Origin: Mangifera indica
Lineage: Eukaryota > Streptophyta > Magnoliopsida > Sapindales > Anacardiaceae
Reading direction: 5' to 3'
Length of the DNA: 64,000 nt
NCBI RefSeq assembly: GCF_011075055.1
Contig: NC_058153.1
Coordinates: 4,154,001 to 4,218,000 of the forward strand
The translations under genes and the position numbers were made by a program. Position 1 is the stretch's first letter. Each line of letters starts with the position of its first letter. Below the pieces are notes generated by a model. It searched no databases. It had not been told where the DNA came from and was given only the letters and a program-made list of their open reading frames with translations. Shown here piece by piece: positions 26,178 through 36,937 of this stretch.

Positions 26178-26879
26178 TATTGTCATGAGCGTGGTTTTTG
26201 TTCTTTCATTTGATTGTTTCTGGATAACAATTTTGCAAGCTTCTGTTTCCCATGGAATTTTTGTGTTGAATGAGATGCCTTCTTTCTTTCACCATTCCTT
26301 CTAAAAAATAACAGTATAAAGTATGAAAAAAATTAAATAAGATCAAAATTAGAAATATTTAGTATAAACACTATTAGAATTGACCACCGCTTCAATTATA
26401 AGTTGTTATAGTGACACATTCTGAGGTCTTGTTCTCTAGTGAGCAAGAATGACTTTAAAGGGTAATATTTTAGGTATTCACTATCATTCTATAAGGTATA
26501 ACATGGTAGCTGCTATCCCTTAAATATTAATTAATGGTTTGCGCTTATCTTATGAAGAACCGTTTTAAAATTTCTTCAAGAAATGAGAATACTGGTAGAG
26601 TTTTGTTTACTAATATAAATCTTAATAGGGTTTGATTTAAATTTGATAATTTTAATATATATAAATATATTATTCTCTTGTATAAATATAGTAATTGACA
26701 TAATAATTTGTTAAAAAATACATTCATTTGTAACAAGTGGGGTAATTACAATTATCAAATACCAAATTCTTATTAGGAGAAGATCAGAATCCTCTTGAGT
26801 TATCTTTCCACATTATGTCCCCATTGTTCCTTTATTCTTAAGATTGTGGAAATGTGAAAATTGGATGTGATATATCTAA

Positions 26880-27048
26880 GTAATACTATGCATACCCACT
26901 TTGAGTACATAAGTATTTATATACTTTTTTTTGTCATTACATAATTATATATTATTTTATTTTTAATTAAAAATTATTCAATTACATAATGACATACATA
27001 AGTATATATTTATTTATACATTTAAAATAGATATACATAGTTTTATTA
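26880..27048. repeat. Short AT-rich MITE family, copy 3
   Basis: The left end ACTATGCATACCCACTTTGA and the complement of the right end TTTAAAATAGATATACATAG form an imperfect inverted repeat. The core TTTTATTTTTAATTAAAAAT is shared with the other copies. Non-coding; borders approximate. Confidence 0.5.
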
Positions 27049-27529
27049 GAAACATAAAATATGCATTCAGGGTTAAAGAAACCTTCACCAATTGGGATGG
27101 ATATTTTCATCCACAATCAAACATATCAAATCCGTTTTTTCAATCATTAATCAACTATTTTTATCCCCATTGAAGAAATCCACATCATGAGACGAGGTGG
27201 AGTAAAAATCATGTCTCACACAAAAGTACATCAACAGCTCATTGTTATTTTAATAAAATTATGTTGACCAACTTTTGAATACCCATCTACTGCCTTTACC
27301 CCCTTTGGGGTATTGTAATAGAGAGTCTTATATTTCAATTGAATCACAAAACATTGCTGATGCCTTTGTTATTGGTAGAGCTCTTTCTCTTGGGATATTC
27401 TATAAGTTTTTGCTTTGACTTTAGGTAGCATTCTTACAATAGTAGTATGATGCCCTTGCGAGTCTATCCATGATTTAGCTCTTAAAAAGAGTAAATATTA
27501 AAAAAAATCATTAATTGATATACTTGAAT

Positions 27530-27727
27530 TAGAAATGGTAATAGGGTGAGAATGACCACCCGATCCTAACTTTTGTAAGATGGGACACATTCTTATCTCT
27601 GCTCTGTCTTTACTTATGAGAATTGTTTTTGTTACAATCTCATCCTCACCCTTACTTATATCAGAAGAATCTCCTCTTTATATAGGGTGGGGTTAACCCT
27701 ATTTTTTAAGTCAAGTTGTCATCCCTA
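27530..27727. mobile_element. Small hAT-type MITE (198 bp)
   Basis: It begins TAGAAATGGTAATAGGG and ends GTTGTCATCCCTA. The flanks ACTTGAAT (27522-27529) and ATTTGAAT (27728-27735) are an 8-bp duplication with one mismatch. The right end matches the TTGTCATCCCTA end of the large hAT element at 56629-61201, so it may be a deletion derivative of that family. No coding potential. Confidence 0.72.
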
Positions 27728-28092
27728 ATTTGAATATGAGAAGACACATGCATGGATGAAAGAAAGAGAGAAATGGATACAAAAATAACAAAACAAAATT
27801 GATACTAATCACTAAGCTATCATTTCTATTATCTTGTAATATATCTCTATTAATCACAATACCATTGAGGTAGACAATTTTATTATTAGGCTAAACCATA
27901 TTAAAGATTTTGTGTCTCCTATGTATCTTCTTTTTCCTATTTAATTTTCACTACATATTAGCAAAAAACATAGTCTCTTCATATTCAAATTAGAGCTACC
28001 TTAATTTATCATGTGCAAGACTCGAAATTATGTACATCATTTGGTGATAAAAAATCACATCAACACATTCTATTTTAAACATCTCTATCTAG

Positions 28093-28640
28093 GTACCACT
28101 GCTTGATCTCAAGAATTTCAGTGTAGAAAATGAAACTGACCTTATTAAGAAGATGGAGGAAATTGTTCAGCCTGCCTGCAAAGATGATAAAATTTCCCGA
28201 GGGAAAACACCAGCAATGGTGTTTACTGAGGCACAAAAGAAACTGGTTAAAGAAGGTGAGAAATGGTTGAAAGATACGACGTCGTCATGCAAGGTAGCAG
28301 CAACATCAAATCCACAGTTGTATTTGCAACAACAATCACAATGCCTGGTGGCACCAGCCAGCAAAGGTAATGACCACCCAATTCTTTCAAAACATAGAGC
28401 CTTCACGGTAATTGGCATTTCGGATGCACTGCCTCTGTTTTCCTCAGTTGCAGCCATCTTAATATTCCTGTTCATCCTCACTGCATGCTATGCTGGAGCT
28501 GATTTTCTTTATGCCTTGCTTAAGAGGTTATTATGCGATCTTTTTACCTTGTTCCTTGCCATAACATCCATGGTGGTTGCCTTCAGTTCCACCATTTATA
28601 TGGTTTTTGCAACAAGAAGGGTTGGATATTCATTCTTAGT
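28093..28640 (+). pseudogene. PGG-domain ankyrin-repeat protein relic (ACD6/ITN1-like), last exon
   Basis: Proteins of this family have N-terminal ankyrin repeats and a C-terminal membrane PGG domain; plant members act in defence and salt responses. A consensus acceptor precedes 28093, and the frame runs VPLLDLKNFSVENETDLI, then ARTP-like GKTPAMVFTEAQKKLVKEGE, WLKDTTSSCKVAAT. The first membrane helix and the PGG motif are then out of frame: the adjacent frame reads TVVFATTITMPGGTS at about 28310-28355. The original frame resumes with ILSKHRAFTVIGISDALPLF and three hydrophobic segments, ending near FATRR. No ankyrin exons lie upstream. It is a truncated copy with two offsetting frame changes, so probably dead. 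Confidence 0.7.
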
Positions 28641-29197
28641 GGACATCATCCATTCTACATATAAATTGCTTTCCACAAATATTCTATATCATGTATCCCA
28701 ATATATAATAAGATACATAAACTTTCTCTATATTATAAAGAATAGCTATATTCAAATATTCTACCATCATCAAGAACAAATATCTCATTCTCCCATACCA
28801 GGAAAAAATAAGAAAATAAATAAATTAAACAGACAGGAGAGATGACTTGTGTTGAACTAATCAATCTTTATAGAAAATCAAGTCTATTCTCCAATATATA
28901 GTGTTACAATTATCCCAAAAGACTAGTAAAAGCTGGACCAGCCTTCACAAATATTATTAGTGAAGGCCAGAATGTAACCACATCTATAAATGGAGTAGCT
29001 ACATTGACACAAGTGAATTTTCATACATGAACAAGAACAGTCACATCTAAGTGATTGCTATCTATGGGTTTGGCTTCAGTTTGTGGTTGCCTGTAAGCTT
29101 AATATTAATCTACATTCTTCATGCACAATTGTTTCATTTCTTCATGGAGTACAAAAGAAAATGAAAACAATTCAACAATATGTGTTGAATGAACTTT
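28641..29197. other. Intergenic between PGG relic and GNAT gene
   Basis: No gene seen. The right part probably contains the GNAT 3'UTR and polyadenylation region on the minus strand. The open frame continuing from the PGG relic to 28845 is low-complexity and not credible as protein. Confidence 0.45.
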
Positions 29198-31184
29198 TTA
29201 CATCCTTATGCACAGCAAGTCAGTGTGCTCTAAGAATTGAGAGCTTCCCATTCCAACCATGTCATATGAATGTGAAAGCTGTATCATCCATTCAATAATA
29301 TCAGGGAAGACCATAAAATGAAACAAACCATTAGTAAAAGTCGAGTAGCTGCAAGAGTATTACCTCGAAACCCATCTTTTGATACAGTTCCAGTGCAGGT
29401 TTGTTGTTCCTATGCACATGCACATATAACTGATCAACATCTGCAACCCAAAAGACAGATCAGGAGGATGCCCTAGCTGTCTTTTATCTTCTGCAGAAGT
29501 TCATATGTTCATAAAAGCAAAGATATTTGTTTCATCTTACCATTAGATTTGGCTGATACAATAGCAAAATGCAACATGTTACTCGCAATACCCTGGCGAC
29601 GTGCTGATTTAGCTACACATAAATTTGCAATATAACCATATCTATTTGGGTCTGTTTTGTTAATGCAGCCAAAGGGAGGAGCCATTACTCGTTCCTGTGA
29701 AAGAAGAATTTAACTTCATTAGCAGATAGGAAATTTACATGGTTAGTAATGGTGAGTGGGAATAGCACTTTGCATATAACAAAGCCATATACCCCAGGAT
29801 AGGTCTCTCCATGCAACATATAGCGAATGCTCAAATCAAGTGTTCCAACTACACTTTTTAAAACAGTGCGTTTTACATTCCTCTCCTCCTTCTTTACCTG
29901 TTAACATATTATGAAAGCATTATATAAGTAGCTCCATTATAACAAGAACTACAGCCAATGGTGATTTAACTTTCCTTTTTCAAAGTCATAATAACAAGGA
30001 ATTACGAGGATCTGATTAATCAACCTTTGAGTTTAAACATGTATAAGTAAACGAAAAATTAAGCCTAAAATTACACAGACATCATACCGTGACAATGCAC
30101 AAGTATTTCTGCCCATGCTGCCCTCTGCATCGCCGTTTTATGTCATTGAACTCCTACACAGTAAGAGGGGCTACTAACCACTTAATTCATCGTAAATAAT
30201 CAGTGCACTTCAACGAACAATTAAAAACACAATGACACATAAACCTACCTGCTCTGCAAATTTCCTTTTGTAGTTATCAACATATCTGTGTTAAACAGGG
30301 CTAGCTAAAGTTAGTCATATACAGCTCTTCCATTCATATAAATATACATACCGATTTAATTCATCAAGGTGGCTAGCATGCAGAGTAGTAGGACTTACAC
30401 TCAGCCTTGGCAAAATTTTAACAAGGTATCATCTCCAAAACCTCATTAATTTAACCCCCAAAAAAAAAAATTCAAAACTACAGTAATACCTACCTGAGGT
30501 AGGTAATCTTTACAATACCAAAATGAAGACAACCCTAGCATGATTAATAGGCCTAATTGGATATTATCACAAACTAATTGTAATCAAGATGAGCGAAAAT
30601 GTACACCTAAAAGCCATGGTGAATAGAACGTGATACGCACCGTTCATTTGTCCGACCTTCCCAGAGACTTTCAGCTCGTAGCCATGCTGCAGTCTACCAA
30701 AAAAAAAAAAAAAAACAGCCATGAATGGCTTGCCAATCCGAAATAAAAAAAAAAGGCCTCAAGCATTATAAATCAATCACTGACCTACCCAATATTCTTC
30801 ATCAAGAACAGCTTCTCGGGCCACGAATTTCCCAAATTGAAATCTGTCGTGATGAACCAACTCTTGATCAGATGGCTGAAGCCGGTCAAACTTCAGATCA
30901 GACGGTCCTAACGTTTCCAATTGAGGAACAACGGGCCTCAACACCTGCGTTGAAAGATCTTCCTTTTTACTCGTACCAGAGGATTTCGAATCCATAGTCC
31001 TGTTAAAAGTAAAAATAAGAATAAAAATGAATTGTGACCAAGAAAACCTAATTCAAGAAAATTAAAAAAAAAAGGGAACTTACATATTCCGAACGGTCGC
31101 AATTCTGCTGGATTTTCTATGATTACGATATCCATCATGGGAAATTTTAAAGAATTGAGGCCTGTGAACTAAAACAGTTGACAT
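29198..31184 (-). CDS. GCN5-related N-acetyltransferase, plastid type (GNAT6-like)
   Basis: It is predicted to transfer acetyl from acetyl-CoA to protein N-termini or lysines in the plastid. Nine exons join in frame on the minus strand: 31184-31084, 30999-30789, 30693-30641, 30285-30249, 30153-30088, 29897-29793, 29694-29541, 29440-29364 and 29278-29198, giving 294 residues. The N-terminus MSTVLVHRPQFFKISH is basic and serine-rich, like a transit peptide. Next come LQPSDQEL, FGKFVAREAVLDEEYW and AAWLRAESLWEG. The acetyl-CoA-binding signature is in exon 7: YIANLCVAKSARRQGIASNM (R-x-x-G-x-A core). Exon 8 holds VDQLYVHVHRNNKPALELY and QKMGFE, the family's final strand. The last exon assignment (LSHSYDMVGMG... 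to CIRM) is the least certain. From memory and gene order the best match is Arabidopsis At2g06025. Confidence 0.88.
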
Positions 31185-31356
31185 CTGAGCTCAGAGTTTC
31201 TGCAAATTCAGCTGAAGGAGAGAAAAAAAAAAAAAGAAATTTTTTTTCAAGAAATTCATTCAAAAACGTTATCCAAAGAGGATTGAGAGTAAATATCCTG
31301 TCATGAAATCAATCAATATTTTTAGACAGGAATTTTATTTTTATTTTTAAAACAAA

Positions 31357-31408
31357 CACGTGGCGTGAATTCAATCAGTATAAACAGGCAGTGGGTGCCC
31401 GTCACGTG
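31357..31408. promoter_or_regulatory. Two G-boxes upstream of the GNAT gene
   Basis: CACGTG occurs at 31357-31362 and again at 31403-31408, both followed by GG (ABRE-like CACGTGG). They lie about 175-225 bp upstream of the GNAT start codon, on a promoter that reads leftward. bZIP or bHLH control is a reasonable inference. Confidence 0.45.
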
Positions 31409-31517
31409 GTCGGTGATGAGTCAAAGGATTCTCACACGCTAGTTTTTGTTTTGTTTTTCCCTTCTTTTAGGGATATTGACATCGGACTATGTAAAATATA
31501 ATCCACCAATAAAGATG

Positions 31518-31548
31518 TTGCCACGTCACTTTTGTTATGACGTGGCAA
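31518..31548. promoter_or_regulatory. Perfect 11-bp inverted repeat with ACGT cores
   Basis: TTGCCACGTCA at 31518-31528 is followed, after a 9-base spacer, by its exact complement TGACGTGGCAA at 31538-31548. Each arm is a G/C-hybrid ACGT element of the kind bound by plant bZIP factors. It sits about 340 bp upstream of the GNAT start. It could be a paired operator-like site. Confidence 0.5.
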
Positions 31549-32946
31549 TCTCTTGGTCAAACTCTCTGGCTATTGTTATCGTTAGAGGCAGATAGAAAGA
31601 GACAAACAAAAGCAGTTGAGTTGTGGATATAATTGTAATTTTAAATTATGTAATTTTGTGGCATTTTTCTTCCCAAATTTAGCTATATTTAAAAAGAATA
31701 TCAACTGCAAGAACAATCAAAATTGATGAAAAACAATGCATAATTACAGTCAACAGAACATTATAGTTTGTAGAATTCTGAGAATTGTTGGTCACAGGAT
31801 ATATTCGTAGCTAAAGATTATAATACGTTAGATCGAGACTAATCAATTTAACAAAAACTCAACACCTACGGCATGACTTTGAAAGCATGACTCATGGTTT
31901 AGGGTTGTGTCTCAACTCACTAAAATATAATTTTATAATATTTTGATAAATTTTAATTAATATTTAATTAATTAATTATTATTTATAATTTTTTTATATC
32001 TTTAATATATTATAATAACCTGTTAAGCTTACAAGTCTAATATAACTCATTTTCTTTTCGTGTCAAACTGATATAAGTTATGCCAAATTTTTCTAGCCAT
32101 GCCATGGGCTAATCCACCCCTTTGACATCTCTATTTATAACACCTAAAAAATCCCGAAAAGGTTTAATAAATGTGTGTTGAATATTCTAGGGTTTCTAAA
32201 TATTTTGATTTGCACGCGTTACTAATAAAATTAAGAAATTGGTATAAGTTGTTTTAGAGAATAATAGTATAAGATGATACCCAAAAATGAAAAAAAAAAA
32301 AAAACCAAGAAAGAAGATTAAACAATTATTAAATTGCATAAAGATTTAGATACTAAATAAATACAATAACCCTTAAATCAATCAATCTCAATAATCAATA
32401 ATAACGAAAGTTCGATACTAAGCAACCCCTCTAAATAGTTATAAAAAACCTTGTTTCGAAAATAAAAATTAAAAAAAAGGAAAATGTAGTCACTATCAAC
32501 CTTAAAAAAAATGTGATTATGAGGTAAAATAGCGACTATCAACATTAAACTAATATAATGTAATAATTGTGAGTTTAATTACTACACCCCAAAATTTATC
32601 GATTGGTGAAGTTAAGAGATTTCCTAGTTATAAAAAAAAACAACATTTATAAATTCATTGACGGAGAAAAGAGTTTGACCGTAACGTTTTTGGGGGATTA
32701 TCGGAACTCATACCATCCAATTATATTTAATTACCAATATTTTTTAGAGTGGGATTCTTATGTCTAAAAGTTATAATAGAGGTCTTATAATATTTAAAAA
32801 AATAAGGGATAACTTGAATAACCAAACAACGTAGTGCAAATCAACCGGCCACCTGTATGGTGACCTATAATTAAGAAGACAAGCAACAACAGGCACATAG
32901 ATTTGTACACCATCCAAGAGGTAGTAAGGGACAAATGATGGGGCGT
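31549..32946. other. Intergenic between GNAT and membrane-protein genes
   Basis: No gene found. The segment near 31860-32120 ends GGGCTAATCCACCCCTTTGACATCTCTA, which looks like the end of a degenerate hAT-type element, but no matching left end or duplication could be fixed. The rest is AT-rich. Confidence 0.45.
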
Positions 32947-33576
32947 TTAGCCTTCAAAATCATTTTTAACCCACCACTGCCCATATTGGCTCTTCATCTT
33001 TTCATCCAACTCTTTAGCTTTAGTTTCTGCAATCTTGGTTGCATTGGCTATGGATTCCTCTTGTATTTGAGCAATCCTCCGATTCCTCTTCCTCGCCGTC
33101 ACCTCTCTCTCCGCTTCGATTTCCTCGTACTCTCTCACCCAATAGCTATGAATAACACAGCTCAATACAAACACTATCAGCTGGATCAGAAACATTGCCA
33201 TCGAGATTCCACATTCTAATCTCACCAAAACCTTAGTCTCTTTCGGATCCCTTGCTGACTTGAGCAAGGAAATGCTTGATCTTTCTCTGGTGAATAAGGC
33301 CAATATGGTGAGTAATTGCCCGATCAGCGAGGAAAGGAGAAGCGAAACATGGGTTATGAAGCAGAAGTGAGTAAGCCGAGAGTAGAAACCCACAAAAGAG
33401 GAGAGCAATGAGATGCAAGAGACTGCGATGAATGCCATGCCAAAAGAAGTAGGTGGCATTTTAATGAGAATGATTGGAGCTAGAGAAGCCGCAGAGAGGA
33501 TAAAGAGAGTGAAGTTTAAACAAGAGAGGAGAAGGTTTGGGAAGGAACATGAACTTCTAAGCTTTGTGGAAGCCAT
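32947..33576 (-). CDS. Intronless four-helix membrane protein, tetraspanin-like
   Basis: A single open frame of 209 residues. The start MASTKLRSSCSFPNLLLSCL is the only sensible ATG. Four hydrophobic segments lie at roughly residues 12-35 (LLLSCLNFTLFILSAASLAP), 46-66, 72-94 (FITHVSLLLSSLIGQLLTIL) and 124-146 (MAMFLIQLIVFVLSCVI). A long, highly charged cytosolic-type tail follows (YEEIEAEREVTARKRNRRI ... KAKELDEKM), ending WWVKNDFEG. The layout recalls plant tetraspanin-family annotated proteins, but the large cysteine-patterned extracellular loop of true tetraspanins is absent. Biochemical function unknown. The opposite-strand open frames are shadows. Confidence 0.85.
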   Translation of the reverse strand: MASTKLRSSCSFPNLLLSCLNFTLFILSAASLAPIILIKMPPTSFGMAFIAVSCISLLSSFVGFYSRLTHFCFITHVSLLLSSLIGQLLTILALFTRERSSISLLKSARDPKETKVLVRLECGISMAMFLIQLIVFVLSCVIHSYWVREYEEIEAEREVTARKRNRRIAQIQEESIANATKIAETKAKELDEKMKSQYGQWWVKNDFEG

Positions 33577-34851
33577 TTTTAGATTTTTTGGTAGAATATA
33601 AAATTGTTTCAGATTGGCTTATGGTTGCAGAAAGATCGGCAATGTGAACATTATATAGCCACGAGGATTTTGATTTTGCCGTTGGAGACTCAACGGCTAG
33701 GTTCCAGAGGGCCTACCTTTTTTTACGTTGATTTATGAACCATTTCATTCACATATTCCCTCCTCCCAGTTTTAAAATACACCAGGGAGCTGAAGTGAAG
33801 GGTCATTTAAATTTTCAAGCAGCCACTCAAGAATGATTGCTGCCAGCAATGCCCATTTTTGTATTGCCAATTGTCAATCCATCGCTCCAAATGGCAGTTT
33901 GAGTGATAAATGAATGAAATTCTAAGAATAAGAATAAAGATTTGAATTTTTTCTACCGATATTTTAAATTTTAATAAAATTATACGTACCTACTTTAAGT
34001 ATATAAATCGTTATACAATTAGTGTGTCTTCGTTTGATTGAATGATTTTAAATTAAAAATAAAATAACATCTCATAAATATGTACTCATTTGTATGTAAT
34101 CTTGAAGAGCAACACTACGAGTGCAGTTAACTTTTTTTGGTCTTTTGGGTTGTTATGATTGGGACATGTAAGCCATACTATTAGCCTCTTGATATGCTAG
34201 GCACTGCCAGCTAATTTAATGGGTGTTATCATCATACTAGAAACAGAACTTACAAAAGATCCTATGGTAGGTTTTCAAGGCCAGGGTGCATTGTATATTT
34301 CAATAAAACTTGGCCCTTCTACATCAACTTACAGCAAATGGAAACCAATGGGAAGATAAATGGTAAACAAGCACCAGTTATAACAATTATCAATGAACTG
34401 TACAAGTGCCAACTGCATACATGAACCCACTACAGTTCACTTTGAATAACACACAAAAGGAGCTGTTTGATCAGTGACTCTCATCCACACATGTGCACAA
34501 CCAAAATGACTATTTAGTCCCCATCTTGAAGGAATATCACATAACAAGCCCATCAGTAATCACTGTACTCCATTCCAAAAGACCTAGAAATTCTGACATG
34601 CAGTTGCACTTTCCCAATTTCAGGCAAAGAGTGCTAGTTCTGGAAGAAAGAATTTTCATATCAATGTCTAAAATTTATTTCAATGGCTAAGATAAATAGA
34701 AAAACATCTGATCTGGAATACAAGAATTATTAATAGAAATCTAGCAAGCTTCAAGTATTCCTGAGTCCTAAACATTAGTACTTAAAGGACCTCAACAGCC
34801 AATAGTAAGTTCAAACTTCAATGACATTAATACCTGGTTTTTTGAAAAGCA
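33577..34851. other. Intergenic; promoter of membrane protein and 3' flank of the next gene
   Basis: The first 150-200 bases form the promoter of the membrane-protein gene; a TATATAGCC string near 33652-33660 is a TATA-box candidate for leftward transcription. One short MITE copy lies at 33972-34110. No gene is supported in the remainder. Confidence 0.45.
33972..34110. repeat. Short AT-rich MITE family, copy 4
   Basis: The left end ATACGTACCTACTTTAAGTA and the right end AAATATGTACTCATTTGTATG form a weak inverted repeat. The core TGATTTTAAATTAAAAATAA is shared with the other copies. The most diverged copy; borders approximate. Confidence 0.4.
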
Positions 34852-36937
34852 TCATGATGTATGGGTAAGAATGGCCTCAACTCTATCTAGCGATGCATGC
34901 AATTTTCCCGAGTTCATGTTGAATAATGGTTCACCAGTACCTACTGCCCTGTTAAATTCGATGTTGCAAGTATCAACCATCAGCTATACAGATTACTGAA
35001 TAAACTAACAAAAAAAGATTTAAAAAATCACTACAGATTTCAGAACAAGAGCCAGCATCGCCATAAACCATCCAAGTACCAAGTGATTTTGAAATCTAAA
35101 AAATTTAACAATATTTTAAATACAAATTTATAGCTCTCATGAATTCTTCAGTGGCAATTGTAGTGGAGATTAAGGAACTTGCCCAGTAATCTCTGGAAGA
35201 ACATAATCTGCTTTCCAACCAAACCGCAAATCAACACCAGGGCATAAGCCAAGAGTTGTCTTATTCTGGATCCGAGATATTCCATCTCCACCCAAACACG
35301 TAGTGAGTTTCCATTTCCACCCAGTTGCTTGCAATTGAAAATTGTGGCCTATACCAACCTGTAGTTTTACAAGAGTTTGATCATTGCTCCAAAATTTTGC
35401 ACAGACCTCATTTGAACAGACAGTAAAGTTACCCATACTACTAGTTAAAATTTGCATAAATCATGCAGAACATGCCATCAAATATAATATTCTATCTCGT
35501 CCCAGGATAGGAGTGCTTTAGGGGAAAAAAAGAAAAAGATAAAATGTCAACCTGGAGATTCAGAAATTTCGTGACAGGGATCTTCTTTGAAAGAATTCGT
35601 ACATCTTGATGTACAGGTTCATATATGAACTTCCACCTTCGATCAGGGGCCAGAGGCTTCAGTACGATCTTTGCTTGGTAATCATTGACTGGAGCATTAT
35701 AGAACTGAACCAAAATTATGGGCAAAGTATATTACAATTGAAAAAGCAACCAACATTGATTAGTACATGGTAAAATGTCCATTGCTAAAGTAAAGCAACA
35801 TCTAAGCTATAGATGCCACTTCTTGAATTCAAGCATCTGCAATGGGCGCACGTGACTCCTTGTTAGGGAGTCAAATCAATCGACCAGATCTAAGGAGATA
35901 GCACACACTGTTTCAGCATTTAAGCCACATAATTCCCATTTCTAAGTGGGATATTCAGGACATCTAACATAGTGCTCCGATATTAGTACTTGATCACTTA
36001 ACTACATTTTAATTCACTATCACATTCGGGTCCACCAGAAACTTCACTTCAACCAAGTATAAGCTCCCCTCTTTATTTGTTGCTTGATGACAATACAGGG
36101 CAACATATATTCCACATAACATCAAAGGTATGTCCAGTGAAAATCAATACACCACAAACAGTGAAATTTCCATATATGATGTGTTAGAACTAATGTATCA
36201 TGATGCCTATGATCACATTACTAAGCTCGGGTTATATTTTTTTATCGGGTGATTGATAGATAGCAAAATGTAAATAGGTATTGCACAAGAACAAACACAG
36301 AGCAGATATTAAGGTTAAAGGAAAAGTCGGATCCCTATGTGAAAGCCAGAAGTCCCACACAAATGAAGATTAAAACACATACAAAACAAGTCCATACATG
36401 GAAATGTCATACTCTGTGATATTATTCCCAGCTGTATACAATAAGAGAACCCATCTCACTAATACAACAGAATACATCACATTATTTCCATTGGCAACCA
36501 TATGATTGTTAAAGAATCAGACTATCTCACCCTAGTATAAGAACTACAAACAATACAACAGACGAATCGTCTGTTGACTGATTTACCATTTTTCACATTT
36601 CGTGCAAAAGGATCAGAAGAATTTTCATATGGAATCCAAAATGAAAATTTCCACTGCCTCCTTTTGAATCACAATTCCCATATATCAAACCCAACCGACT
36701 AAAAAAAAAAAAACCTTTCTCCACCGGTAGTAAGCACACCTAATAAACTCCAGAAATTTGAACATAAAACGTGTTAAAAATTTTGTAAAAGTCAAAGGAG
36801 AGAACCTCTAAATTGACACCAACTCGTAACCCCTGGACTTCTTTTCTGAACTTGAAAGACAACTCTGAAGGCATTAAATTTATACTGTAAAGCTCCTCCC
36901 ACGAAGTGGGTTCCTCTCCATTCGGACCCGTATCCAT
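34852..36937 (-). CDS. Conserved plant protein of unknown function, 185 residues (possibly ORG4)
   Basis: Four exons on the minus strand: 36937-36806, 35704-35552, 35358-35183 and 34948-34852. Exon 1: MDTGPNGEEPTSWEELYSIN, MPSELSFKFRKEVQGLRVGV. Exon 2: FYNAPVNDYQAKIVLKPLAP, WKFIYEPVHQDVRILSKKIP. Exon 3: VGIGHNFQLQATGWKWKL, TTCLGGDG, CPGVDLRFGWKADYVLPEIT. Exon 4: AVGTGEPLFNMNSGKLH, ASLDRVEAILTHTS. Alternating hydrophobic/polar strands suggest a beta-rich fold; no signal peptide or helix is visible. Exon 3 joins exon 4 in frame only if the donor is GC (GG|GCAAGTTCC). Reading through instead adds three residues and a stop, losing the C-terminus. I do not recognise a domain. Position next to the GNAT and OPR3 genes suggests ORG4 (At2g06010 in Arabidopsis), from memory only. 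Confidence 0.85.

Larger units (their letters stand above)
26178..28092. other. Intergenic, with two small transposon copies
   Basis: AT-rich and without a supported gene. The MOB1 3'UTR should lie in the first 150-200 bases. It holds the short MITE family copy at 26880-27048 and a small hAT MITE at 27530-27727, listed separately. The remainder shows nothing identifiable. Confidence 0.5.

Noticed and set aside
28167..28481. Minus-strand 104-codon frame
   Set aside because: It is antisense to the PGG relic, which has clear family similarity on the plus strand.
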